From assembly GCA_002633005.1 (NCBI GenBank), contig NMRA01000513.1:7702-69701 (forward strand): a stretch of DNA of 62,000 nucleotides. Direction: 5' to 3'. The notes beneath the pieces were generated by a model. It worked only from the letters and a program-made list of their open reading frames with translations. It was not told where the DNA came from and did not search any database. Source of the stretch: Phoronis australis (lineage: Eukaryota > Phoronida > Phoronidae). Shown one piece after another: positions 23,401 through 33,059 of the stretch. Position 1 is the stretch's first letter, and every line of letters starts with the position of its first letter. The position numbers and the translations under genes are program-made.

Positions 23401-26400
23401 TACAGCTTGATTTAAATGCACCAGTTGACCCCATCATCAAAGAACCAGATGTTTACAGATGCACGGCAGATTTTAACGTCAGTTGTTCGAGACTAGATAG
23501 TTACATTGTGCTATGGTCAAAAGATGGCTCTTCAAAGTTTTTCGTGGTTTTGGGTTTGGAAATCCAGGTACAGACCTCAGTTCCGCAGGATGTACGAAAA
23601 TGAAATGAAAACTTTAAACTGGGTCAAATACTTCAACGAACTCGCAAAATAACCAAAAATACTGATTCCGAATAGAGTTATTCTCCATCTTTAAGACTAC
23701 GTAATATGCAGTTGGCTACTGAAAAATGAGCAAAAATTCACTGAATTAGCATTTTCACCCCAAGTCCAGCATTCGCTGCAATGACTTTCATCTTAGAAAT
23801 AGTGTATCCAGATTTCAGAATTAAACGCTCTCAGTTATTATAGTCATGTGAAAGCCATGTTTCTTACAAATCCATATGCTTGAAGAGTCACTGAATTTCG
23901 TGCTAAATTGTATGTTTTCACTTACAAATTAGTGACATTTTAAGAAAAGCAACGAATGTTGAGTTCAACGTGTATACATGTACAAGGGTCCGTAAATCCC
24001 GCCGGAAATTGACGTGATTGACACGGCTGTCCCGTACCTCTGGAGATTTTCTTAAACTTCAAGTCAATTTAAAGCTGACCGTTCTTCTACATGTAATTTT
24101 ATACAATTGTCTGTGATTACGCCAAGTCGACGCTTCGAAAAATGTTTGCCTTTTTAGCAACACCCACAAACTTTGGTCTTAATAACCTGAGATTGTTATT
24201 ATCTCGTTCTGTTCTCATAATAACATGCAACTCACTTTAATCCAAACTATTTCAGCAAGAATGCATGAAATATTGAAATAAAAAAAATATCCGACCACGC
24301 CAACAAAAATATATTTAAAAGTGGTGGAAGTCGTGGCCATGAGCCATCATGATGAACGCCGGTGATTCTTATTCCCTAGCGCTGCTGGTAGTGATTTCAA
24401 GCTGACGACAGACGAATCTCTGGTAATTGTCTCTCACGATGGCCGCGTGTTCTGGAGATTTCCCACTACCTTGTCAAGCTTCTGTCCGCTAGATGTCACC
24501 TACTTCCCCTTCGATAAACAGGTAAAAATGGTAAAGCTCATGGACATGACAGCGTATGTAGCTTCATATACACCAGACAATGTTTTGGAGTCAATAATCC
24601 TCAAAATTGACTGCTGTTTTAATTCCTTTTAAAAATCATTGTGATTATAAACGATGGAAATCTCATCGCAGTTGGTTCCCAGGATCTTCTTGTTTGCCGC
24701 CCCACCGACAACTTCTAGCCGCTGTTGAGTTCTGGAAAGCACTCGTATTCCCGACGCTCAACTCACCAGGAACGTATTCGATATATCCGCATCTTAAAAA
24801 GTTCCTTGTCTGCACGCATGTACTACGTGATGCTATCTATCGTTTACATGCATAATACATCGACTGCCATCAATGTATATACAAGAGTTGTTGATTGAAG
24901 CAAAGCTTGTCCCATTTTGGCCACAGTTTTGTTGGATCCGAGTACATGTGTATATCCAAACAGTTCAATTGTCGTATACGATGTCGATAAAAAGTTGTGT
25001 GCGAAAGTTCGTAGTGTGCACATGTACGTGCAGATGACGCTCAACAACATATCGTCATGCCATGAATGTCTGCACTCTCCATCCAAACTGTTGGCTGAAT
25101 TTTTTCCCAGTAGTTTTTTTTTCTAGTTAAGTCTGTTGGCTTATGTCTTTCGACTCTCGGCTGTAAATAGGCTTACGGATGGCTTGGCTTGTTTCACGAA
25201 AATCGGTCCATAACTCGAAATCAAAAGACACATAGGCCTAGGCTCTCAACAAGTCTGAAGACTAAACGCTTTAAGAGGTGCAAAATACAAAAAGTGAACT
25301 GTTGACTCTACGTATTCATACTTCTGACTTTTGGCAACAGCAATGAGACAAAAGCCAATAGTTTCCTTGAGAAACAGGTCACACGTCTCTTAAAGCTCTT
25401 TACTGCACTCTCTCCACGCATGGCTCTGCTGAAAGTTTATGAGTGTGTATTTTTAACAGGTGTGTCACATGAAGTTTGGCTCATGGGTGTTCAACTTGCA
25501 TCAACTAGATCTACACTCGGTAAGAGAGACCGGGGACACAAGTGTGTATAAAGGTATGTTTTTATAAAGCACAGAGCCTGGGAACCGGGGGTCTTCGGAG
25601 CTGTTCCTCAGGTACACTGCAGTTCACAGCGGTAGACATAGGCCTACATGTATGTTAATTTTATGTACACACATATTTTTGTATTTGGGTGCATGTTGCC
25701 GTCATCTCTGGGCATCCGGTGTCTGCAGCTGTATCTCCTAAACTGTATGCACGTTCATAACGAGATTTGGCAGATGTGCCGACCCCTAGTGACGATTTTT
25801 GTTTTTCGCGTTCACGGTAGTATCCCCTTAACATTTTGGAGGATCTTAGTAAAATTTGACCGATTTGTGCCTATTGAGATGATAACAGATGACGACGAGT
25901 TTCAGACCAATCCGACTACAGATGCGCCCCTAGTGGCAGTTGGCTTTTATATGTTTACTTCTGTATCTCCTTAGTTCCTTCATGGATTTACATGAAATTT
26001 AAAAACCTTTTTGTTAAAGAGATGATGACGCCTTCCTGTTTCGGACGAATTTGACACATTCTGGTTCTTTTCTAGCGATTGCCTCTTAATCTACCCAACT
26101 GTTCAAAGGATCATTATGAATAATAGCAATTGTGTTCCTTTTGAGAATACCATGACTGACATTGATATTTAGACGGATCTGATACCCGTGGCGCCCGCAT
26201 GGGATGATTTTGTATTTTTGCTGCCATGACAGCAGCTCTAATTTTTTGCATGATCTTTGTTAACTTTTGAGGTGTTTTCCTATAGGTCTGACATTTGCTG
26301 CCCATTACTTTTTGGACGGCTCTTAACTGTCACTATGGCCCCCAGAAGCAATTTTCCCAAAGAACAGTAACAAAAGAACAAGTGAACAACATCGTTTGAC

Positions 26401-29400
26401 AGAGTTCTAACCTCCATTTGTAACAATAACGTACTCCTATTATTCTATGAACTTAGTTGAAGAGACGAATGTACTTTTTGTTTGGCAGCTTAATACAAAC
26501 TCGGTCTTAGTCTCTAAACAACCTCCTATCTTCATGTTGTTTTAAGCGGCCAAACAAAAAGTACAGTCTAATCAAAAACACACTTCAAAATCTCCGACCT
26601 TTTAAACCGATGTTTTATGTAACGCCATTTATGGTTTAAACTGGAATTTTGCCACCGTCCATTTTCAGAAAACAACGAGTGGATTCTTGAAAAATTTGTA
26701 ACTGAAAGAAATGTTGCCGGTTATAGTAACACGGACGAGAAATTCCCGGATTTGACGTTTTCGCTGCATCTAGAGAGAAGGCCGCTTTATGTTTGTTTCA
26801 ATTTGGTAAGTGGAGCTGACTGAATTTGAAATGCAAGGTGTACAATGTAACTGCCAATTTAGTTTCCTTTGAATTTAGAAATTCCAATTGTGATTGTGTA
26901 AAGAGAAACGTTTCGGTTTATAACATTTCTCGTAAAATATTCCAACCTAATGTATTCTTCGTTGTTTCATGTATTTAAATCCAAGGATTCTGCGGAGGTA
27001 GTTTCAATAATGATGCTACACACTTTCTAGAGCAATTCCAAGTTGTATTTATCGCTGTGGAGTGACGTATTCACAGGACGTATGGTCCTACATTTGTATC
27101 TCCATGAATGTTATTCAGTAGGTTACGTTTTGCTTTGCTGACTAAAATCCTAAACTGCGTCAAAGACTCTCGTCTGGCATTGGCTTGGGGACGATGGGAT
27201 ATCTGATTGTAAAATATCACATATATTGTCTTAAAGATGATGGAGGTCTGACTTTAACGTTTTCCTCAAACACGTTCCACTGTCTAACGTGCCGACTCCA
27301 AGACGTTTATCATGCTTTATTGTTCAGGTATTCTCTCCGTAGATTCTTCCATCATGCCTGATTGCCGCCATTGGTATGTTGGCATACATACTGCCCTCTG
27401 ACGAAGGCGAGAAGATTGGTCTCTGCGTCACTATGTTAGTGACGCTGTCCTTCCTAATGTTGCTGATAGCAGACAAGATGCCACCGACCTCCACATCCAT
27501 CCCATTGTTAGGTAATTTATTCCGTCTTTTTCACCTATCACTTACATGTACAGCTGTACAGTACTTTGAATCACTGGCAAGGGAAATTACTAACCTGCCC
27601 ACTTTGTTTTGAAAATGACATAACCGTTTCCGAAAAACATTGCTCTTTCAACTTACGTTAGATGGGGGACAAGTCAATCTGACAAGTCTGACCTTTCACA
27701 TTGGAAATGTGGAAGAGTAACATAGCCCAATGAGGCACTCTAGAATTTTGTGTTTGGGCATCAGTACGCATGCTCAGATTTGGAACATTGTCGTGAACCG
27801 TCCCAACTGTAGTTGTCAGACTGAAAAACGTGAGTGGTTTACAGGTTGAAATCATTTCTGAGATTATGTAGAAGTCGAGAAATATGTCCAAATTCGTGTT
27901 TTTAAGCACAGCGTATCTCAATGGCTGATAGGATTGATATGAAACTTCCAGATGGTACATGCGAATAAATNTGCTCTTTCAACTTACGTTAGATGGGGGA
28001 CAAGTCAATCTGACAAGTCTGACCTTTCACATTGGAAATGTGGAAGAGTAACATAGCCCAATGAGGCACTCTAGAATTTTCTGTTTGGGCATCAGTACGC
28101 ATGCTCAGATTTGGAACATTGTCGTGAACCGTCCCAACTGTAGTTGTCAGACTGAAAAACGTGAGTGGTTTACAGGTTGAAATCATTTCTGAGATTATGT
28201 AGAAGTCGAGAAATATGTCCAAATTCGTGTTTTTAAGCACAGCGTATCTCAATGGCTGATAGGATTGATATGAAACTTCCAGATGGTACATGCGAATAAA
28301 TATGGGGAACCGCCTGGAGATTGGTGGTTGCTTTCTTTCTTCGGAAAATGCGTTTCCCTTTGCTCTACTGTGTTCATAAACAAGATCTGAAAGCACCTGG
28401 ACCATGAGTCAGACAACTTCAATCTGACACCTCCGTGTCTATTCAAAGAGGGATTCGTCCTAGACTGGCTACATGACACGTCAATCAAACGAAGAGCTTT
28501 CTTAGTCCAGTGCCATGACGTCTGTTGTCGCAAATGAAAAGAGGAATAATAATGTTCATTGCGGTCTATTTAGATTCTATGCATTGTGCTGTGAATAATT
28601 GTTTTCAAGATGTCCCCCGTTTGCATGAGGGGCTATCATAACATTACTGTTGATTTTCGTGAAAAATCACGAGTTGCAGAGAACGCACATGTACATGAAA
28701 CGTGCAAAATGTCATAAACATGGCCACGCAACACAACTAGTGGCAGATAGATAAAAGGTCACAAATCAAATTATGCAAGCCTTCAGCTTACTGCATGTAG
28801 AGTTCTTCTTACATTTGGCTAAATGCATAAAAATAGTTGGCCATAACGTCCTACACAGCATTACATTTATCTGCACTGGCGACGTCTTCACCTACATGTG
28901 CCTGTAGACCCTAGGTCATGATTGTAACCCGTGCGTGTGCACAACAGTATCAAACAAGTCACATAGGCGGATTTAGAGGGGACCAAGGGGTCCCGACCCT
29001 TCCCCTTGGTTGCCGCAAGCAAAATGAAACATTAACAGCGTGAAGCGTGAGGAAATATTGCACATACAATTCCCCGAGGCAACATGTTGGCCGGTCTTCC
29101 CTTATGGTATCCTAGATCCGCCACTGAGTCATCTTACATAACAACCCCCCAAACTGAAACCACTGATTGGTTCACAATGCTGGGTCAGTAAGCATTTGAT
29201 TACAGAGTTTTTCTCTTGCTAAAGTCGTCTTGACAATTTTAATTTTTTGTTCACCATAAACTTAGCGTTTCCGATAAACCGTAGGTCAATGTGTTCGTGA
29301 AGGTGACATCTGTTCGACGAGATGCCAATATAATGTAGCACTTACAGCATTTGCTGTAGTAAGTATGACCATAAATCGAATTNCAACATGTTGGCCGGTC

Positions 29401-31675
29401 TTCCCTTATGGTATCCTAGATCCGCCACTGAGTCATCTTACATAACAACCCCCCCCCAAACTGAAAACCACTGATTGGTTCACAATGCTGGGTCAGTAAG
29501 CATTTGATTACAGAGTTTTTCTCTTGCTAAAGTCGTCTTGACAATTTTAATTTTTTGTTCACCATAAACTTAGCGTTTCCGATAAACCGTAGGTCAATGT
29601 GTTCGTGAAGGTGACATCTGTTCGACGAGATGCCAATATAATGTAGCACTTACAGCATTTGCTGTAGTAAGTATGACCATAAATCGAATTTTTGTGAGGG
29701 CAGCGGTGTACCTTATATTTATCGAAGACTGCATCTTATCGTTGCAAGCGCAAGAGAAACGCTCACGGAATCAATCTTCTTTACAGGAGAGTTCTTCGCC
29801 GTCATCGTCATCATGCTCTCTTTGACGACACTGTTGTCGGCGTATATTATTCATGTCCACTTTCGCGGGGGCCGTGGTAAACCCGTACCAAAATGGGCGA
29901 AGGTCTTGGTTCTGAAAGGTTTGGCTAAAATTCTTTGTTTTGACCTGGATTGCAGCGGACACCATGGGTACGAAACTTCAGAAAGAAATTGTAAGAAGGT
30001 AAGTTTAAGGGACGTTATCTTTGAAGCCTTTGTAGCAAAGAACAAACTTGCTGTTTCATTGTGGACTTGGTTTTAAACAATTACCAGGTCTTTTTATTTA
30101 CATTCCATTTCTTTTATTGCTGTTTTCTAATGTGTAGATTGTAATGAGTGATAATGGTTATCAACGGATGTTTGCAAGGAGAACGCTTCTTTGAACAACA
30201 AACAGGTACTTTGTTTAAAGTTCACGCAGTACCAATTAGATCATTCGTAAATCGCAAATTTCAATATGGAATAAATCCAATTAGCGGTTGTGAATCTTAC
30301 CCGCTTTGAAGCCGGCAATCGCTGAACCTTCTTACGTCATCGTAATTTACTTGATATTCGATTGATTGAATACATGTACTCGATGACCGTGAAAGTGAGA
30401 CATGACAACAATACGACAACTTGATCATAGATGAGAAATAGGACATGCAAAGTTTGCAAACTGAATGGACGATAGGACTTGACAACACATACAAAACGTT
30501 GATGAGAGTAAAACATGTAGTTGTGAACAAAAAATAATGAAAGATCACAGGATGAAAACAAAAGAACAGCGGCACAAGTAATAAATAATGAAGCTCATAC
30601 ATGTAAGTAATGATAGCAATAGTCAACAGTGCTGGCAGTTTGTTAAAAGACGTCAGCCCGAAACGTTTCTCTGGAGGAATATGGACGGAAAGTGTTACTT
30701 CACAGTACTGTGGAAGTCTAGGAGATGTCACAATCTTGGTTCTACTGTAGCTCTTGCCATTATATTGGAAATAACATTGAGTCAAGAATTACAGCCGAAA
30801 CAATCTCCAGGCTGACATGCTAACCTGTGTGTTTCACAGATACTTTGACACGAGCTACAGGTTTAAAAAGTTTCTGAACTCGATGAATTTTGCGTCAGTG
30901 CAGTTGAATATGTTACCGCAACATTGTCTCTAGTGTAATTGTGAGGGGTATGACGTTTTCTTCTTGTCTGTAAGAGGTCTTGAATTTCCCGCCAGGGGTG
31001 CGGTACGAATATGCATGTCTCTTATTCCGAATGTTGGAATGATAAATATCCATAGTGAAAAATTAATGTTTCATCACACCATCAGCCAAAACTGCCGTGT
31101 GGTTCCAAAAGGCGAGGTCCAGAACATCATAAAGTACTTATGATTTTGCAGAAAATTGACCTGTATTATGGAAAGTCCAATGTCCAGGCGTCGCTAAATC
31201 GCATGATTATCAGGTTTTTCTGACAAACAATTCTTCCATGCAAGTTTCCCATAATTTTGAACGAATACGCTGGAACTGAAATTGCTTGCAACAGAATTTT
31301 GTTATTATCTCTGTCGCCTTCACGTTCATTCAGACCCACGACATTTGATGAAATTGATCTCTGTTCTGTTGCTTTTCTCAGGAAAACGGCAAACGTGTCC
31401 AACTGAATGAATTCCCTACCAAGGACCATGTCCAAGAAAACAACGGGAATGAAGAGAAACCAGGCATCTCGGACAATCCTGCTTTGTGCGTCATTGGCGA
31501 CCGATTGAAGCGCATTGAGGATGCAATATTGTCGCGACAGCAAGCGGAGGACGAGCAAAGTGCTTTGGATGGCGATTGGCGTAAAGTTGCTATGGTGCTG
31601 GACCGACTGTTTTTGATTGTGTACGTGGTAATTTGCGTGATCGCTGCCTTGGCGCTTTTGTTAAAACGACCTTAA
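11393..31675 (+). CDS. Nicotinic acetylcholine receptor-like Cys-loop channel subunit (non-alpha type), 10 exons
   Basis: The ten exons total 1395 bases (464 residues plus stop) with every splice phase consistent. In order: signal peptide (1-16); N-terminal domain with KELTKKILEGYE and an N-glycosylation site at N51; W107-x-P-D; Cys-loop C151-C165 with exactly 13 residues between; loop B GSW (W172); M1 (about 235-258); M2 (262-286, with the cation-selective GEK start); M3 (298-320); a cytoplasmic loop of about 120 residues; and M4 (about 440-461). The vicinal cysteines of alpha subunits are missing from loop C (Y213 SNTDEK F220), so it is probably a non-agonist-principal subunit. The pore is odd: Gly at 2' and Val at the 9' gate, normally Leu; 20' is Asp. 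Exons 3 (45 bases) and 4 (110 bases) match the classic vertebrate sizes. It acts in the plasma membrane as part of a pentamer; ligand and partners are unknown. Confidence 0.9.
12213..12322. mobile_element. GGCGGA-ended element, family D, in receptor intron 1
   Basis: It opens GGCGGACTTAG, then CAAGGGGGCCATGCCCC, 'GATTCCATTTG', 'GGGTGCGAATG', 'GCAAAATCCTGG', and closes near CGCCCC. Copies in the same order lie at 57412-57557 and, inverted, at 17889-18034. Non-coding; inferred MITE. Confidence 0.6.
12556..12860 (+). CDS. Orphan internal-exon candidate, possibly from a four-helix (claudin/PMP22-like) membrane protein
   Basis: Open sequence lies between AAATTCAG and CAA|GTGGGT within receptor intron 1. 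It encodes a hydrophilic, cysteine-containing part (RRCYATTNSG..., WGRSVERRI), then a clear membrane helix TAKAFVSLSVFTITGHCLAV. The pattern of an extracellular cysteine loop followed by a helix is reminiscent of claudin/PMP22-type proteins, but the diagnostic W-GLW-C-C motif is not present. No neighbouring exons were found. It could be a nested gene, a gene fragment or chance. Confidence 0.3.
13200..15242. other. Receptor intron 1, unassigned part
   Basis: Mostly AT-rich. A GC-richer patch at 14290-14480 and a C/G-tract block at 15000-15110 (GCCCCCTCAGCCCCCC) resemble degraded dispersed repeats. The latter's phrase CACTGAAAAATGTGAGGG...GCCCCC is echoed at 38130-38190 (GGCGGCGCAGCACTGGAAAATTGGGAG). 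No gene is seen. Confidence 0.35.
15243..15692. mobile_element. ~450-bp foldback element with ~20-bp tandem units in each arm
   Basis: The left arm (15243 to about 15455) is largely the reverse complement of the right arm (about 15480-15692). The ends CAAGTACCTAAACTACACG and CGTGTAGTTTAGGTACCTTG pair almost perfectly. Each arm is itself a degenerate tandem array of about ten units of about 20 bases, consensus close to CACGGACTCATAAACACGGG. It is non-coding. It would form a long hairpin if transcribed in the receptor pre-mRNA. Confidence 0.75.
16593..16735 (+). CDS. Receptor exon 2: N-terminal helix and first strand
   Basis: The acceptor TTTTTGTAG is followed by 143 bases encoding ...LDKELTKKILEGYERSTRP... 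then VNVT and GLRELSEL. This is the canonical opening of pentameric ligand-gated channels. The donor is TTG|GTACGT. The phase (2, then 0) joins exons 1 and 3 exactly. Confidence 0.85.
17889..18034. mobile_element. GGCGGA-ended element, family D, inverted copy in receptor intron 2
   Basis: Reads on the minus strand in the same order as the 57412-57557 copy, from AATCCGCCAC at the high end to GGCGAACCCAGG at the low end. Shared blocks include 'GGCCTAGTATTAGCCAGGAT' and 'TTTTGCTGTCAGACATTC'. Confidence 0.6.
18782..18938. mobile_element. 157-bp palindromic foldback element
   Basis: Nearly a perfect inverted repeat centred at about 18858. CGCCGTAAAATGTAACAATT at the left pairs with AATTGTTACAATTTACGTCG at the right. 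The core GTTGCTAGGCCTCTCCTA faces TAGGAGAGGTCTAGCAAC across a 7-base loop. Multiple TGTAAC/GTTACA motifs recur within the arms. Confidence 0.75.
20640..20681. repeat. (ATAATG/ATAATGATT)n simple repeat
   Basis: Low-complexity repeat of ATAATGAT units in receptor intron 2. Confidence 0.6.
21098..21142 (+). CDS. Receptor exon 3 (45 bases)
   Basis: Fifteen codons, VQNVQTLTVKAWIRL, lie between ATTTCAG and CTC|GTGAGT. The size equals exon 3 of vertebrate nicotinic subunit genes and the W-x-R/K context is the loop D strand. Confidence 0.85.
22040..22149 (+). CDS. Receptor exon 4 (110 bases)
   Basis: Encodes YWYDASLTWNVSDYKG, ending IWLPDIVLFN plus two bases, between CTTTCAG and CAG|GTATGA. It has the same length and phase as vertebrate exon 4. 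The loop A tyrosine position is Phe (F114). Confidence 0.9.
22734..22775. repeat. GGCGGA-ended element fragment in receptor intron 4
   Basis: TGGCGGATCTAGGAT is followed by a G run; the far end is not found. A partner fragment in opposite orientation lies at 23283-23345. Confidence 0.45.
23283..23345. repeat. GGCGGA-ended element fragment (family C), inverted
   Basis: Contains TTTTGCGGCAGCCAAG, a GGGCACGGGCCCC block and AAATCCGCC. This is the reverse of the left part of the 28965-29123 and 39501-39839 copies. Confidence 0.5.
24380..24521 (+). CDS. Receptor exon 5
   Basis: 142 bases encode SAAGSDFKLTTDE... to FCPLDVTYFPFDKQ. It includes loop E strands and the first cysteine of the Cys-loop (C151). 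The acceptor is CCCTAG and the donor CAG|GTAAAA. Confidence 0.9.
25460..25553 (+). CDS. Receptor exon 6
   Basis: 94 bases start VCHMKFGSWVF. This gives the second Cys-loop cysteine (C165) and loop B tryptophan (W172). The exon ends in phase 1 at AAAG|GTATGT. Confidence 0.9.
26470..26565. mobile_element. 96-bp element with perfect 17-bp inverted ends
   Basis: TGTACTTTTTGTTTGGC (26470-26486) is exactly inverted at 26549-26565, inside receptor intron 6. No other copy was seen in the window. Confidence 0.5.
26669..26805 (+). CDS. Receptor exon 7: loop C to start of M1
   Basis: 137 bases from the GAA codon encode NNEWILEKF..., the loop C region without paired cysteines, then FPDLTFSLHLERRPLYVCFNL leading into M1. 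The donor is TTG|GTAAGT. Confidence 0.9.
27343..27511 (+). CDS. Receptor exon 8: M1 and pore helix M2
   Basis: 169 bases encode ILPSCLIAAIGMLAYILPSD (M1 end), then GEKIGLCVTMLVTLSF and the rest of M2, ending PPTSTSIPLL. The GEK motif marks the cytoplasmic pore mouth. The exon leaves in phase 1. Confidence 0.92.
27641..28301. repeat. 330-bp duplication around n at 27971: assembly join artefact
   Basis: 27641-27970 is repeated as 27972-28301, the same length and identical except for one base (TTTTGTG against TTTTCTG), with a single n between. Two overlapping contigs were joined without merging the overlap, so receptor intron 8 is overstated by about 331 bases. The minus-strand open frames in both copies are the same sequence counted twice. 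Confidence 0.85.
28965..29123. mobile_element. GGCGGA-ended element, family C (complete copy)
   Basis: 159 bases bounded by AGGCGGATTTAG and CTAGATCCGCC, which pair as short inverted ends. The interior has 'TTGCCGCAAGCAAAATGAAA' and 'GAAGCGTGAGGAAATATTG', shared with 39501-39839. Inferred MITE. Its right end is duplicated at 29384-29427 by the assembly join. Confidence 0.65.
29080..29690. repeat. ~303-bp duplication around n at 29383: second assembly join artefact
   Basis: 29080-29382 is repeated as 29384-29690. The only length differences are in homopolymers (a C run of 6 against 9, an A run of 3 against 4), as expected from read errors. The single n marks an unmerged contig overlap just upstream of receptor exon 9. 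Confidence 0.85.
29787..29998 (+). CDS. Receptor exon 9: M3 and proximal cytoplasmic loop
   Basis: 212 bases encode EFFAVIVIMLSLTTLLSAYI (M3), then VHFRGG and a basic stretch KPVPKWAKVLVLKGLAKILC typical of the MX segment. The donor AAG|GTAAGT was preferred over an earlier GTAAG ten bases upstream. Confidence 0.88.
31382..31675 (+). CDS. Receptor exon 10: cytoplasmic loop, MA helix, M4 and stop
   Basis: After TTTTCTCAG, 97 codons end in TAA at 31673-31675. RLKRIEDAILSRQQAEDEQ and GDWRKVAMVLDRLFLIVYVV show the MA helix running into M4, as in all nicotinic-type subunits. Confidence 0.88.
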   Translation, partial: ENGKRVQLNEFPTKDHVQENNGNEEKPGISDNPALCVIGDRLKRIEDAILSRQQAEDEQSALDGDWRKVAMVLDRLFLIVYVVICVIAALALLLKRP

Positions 31676-32282
31676 ATTCATGAATGTGAATGGCTTTTGA
31701 AAGTCTCGATTCCAATTTCAAAACCCTGGTTTTAGTATTAAGATTATGCAATCTCACTTATGCATATCTCCGAAATGTGTATTTTCTGCACTGTTCTGCA
31801 AAACTGTTTTAGGGATTGATTTTAAAATGTTAGAATTTAACACGAGAGGTTGTTAAACTATGACTTTTATAACTTGTGTGAAGAAAGTCAAAGTTCGATA
31901 AAAGGAATGTGAAATGAAATTTTAAAAACGTGTAATATTGTTTCTTTGATTTTATCTTAAAATTGAAACTCAAATGAAATTTTTGCTATGATTGTGCCTT
32001 TTTTGCTAATTTTTACTTACAGATAAGGCAAAGTCATCTAATTGATGGCAGGTTTGTATCAAGTCAAAGATTAATTGATCTCGTCTTCCTGCTTTCAGAA
32101 AATATGAAATTTTCGTTCTTAAATTCTGTAGTACTGTGGGACATTCCGTGGCCATAAATTTGCCAGGCGCGACCTCTGGTAGTTAGTGATGTAATACAAG
32201 TGTTGCATGTCATACCCAACTTGACATATCTGTCCATTGTGTACACCCCGTATAATGTTTATTGGTGAAGAGCGGTTGAACC
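31676..32282. other. Receptor 3' region
   Basis: AT-rich and non-coding. No AATAAA occurs soon after the stop codon; the nearest, in TTAAATAAATC near 32311, sits in a repeat. The real polyadenylation site is uncertain. Confidence 0.35.
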
Positions 32283-32338
32283 GAGAACCAGTTTCATGCC
32301 CGTTATACATTAAATAAATCTGGTTCTCAAAATGCTAA
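32283..32338. mobile_element. Hairpin-core fragment shared with 48683-48786
   Basis: GAGAACCAGTTTCATGCCCGTTAT, a short loop and ATCTGGTTCTCAAAATGC form a hairpin. The same stem and the loop phrase 'GATGCCCGTTAT' recur in the 48.7-kb foldback element. Confidence 0.55.
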
Positions 32339-33059
32339 CAGGTTTAATACCTCTATCATTTTCTTTATCGTTTGTCAACTAACAGAACTTTGTTTTCATT
32401 GTAAAGTTTCTCCACTGTATCAGTAAATGCTTCAACACTGTTTTTTATTTTTTAATTGAAACGCAGTTGTGCCACGTTAAGGCTGTAACTGTATAACTAG
32501 TATATATTATTTCCTTCTTAGTGCAAAACAGTACCGAAGTATTCGCGAATAAAACCAAAACTATACATGTATGCAAGCGAGACAGTTTTGAAGTTGCATG
32601 TATCAAAAAGAGTAGTTGATTTACTATCTTTGCAGCTGGGTGTGTATTGTTGTAAGCACTTTTTGTCGAGTTGTTTTACGAATGCGTATCTTACATGTAC
32701 ATTTTCGTGAACAGAATGTTTTGGTATACATGTAGTTGTGTCTGTTGTAGACGCTGACAATTGCATACGTGTATTTGCGTTGGCCCCACGTGGCTCTAGA
32801 TACAGTGTGCTGGTAAAATGCGATAGCTATACCTCGCTAAACTCGTCATCGTCTTCATACCATTAGTAATCATCTTACCCGCGATCTTGTGCTCATGACA
32901 ATAAATGCGCATGACCCGCCGCTTTTATGAGTCTCGAAGGCGACGAATTAGGCGAGGTACATGTATCTTGAACTAGACTAGTTACTTGTCTTAAAGTAAT
33001 TTTTTTTTTGTTTTTACCTACACTGCATTTCTGATTCGATCAACTAGAAATTTACGCTC

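Noticed and set aside
24607-24855. Readthrough of receptor exon 5 into intron 5 as an alternative C-terminus
   Set aside because: A good GTAAAA donor at 24522 and a perfectly phased next exon make readthrough unnecessary.
27658-28405. 138- and 100-codon minus-strand frames that are nearly identical
   Set aside because: They are the same sequence counted twice by the assembly join. No domain is recognised and the lengths depend on the artefact.
30297-30785. 162-codon minus-strand open frame in receptor intron 9
   Set aside because: Residue composition is irregular (Cys/Phe/Tyr/His-rich), no domain is visible and no splice support exists. It looks like a chance frame opposite an intron.
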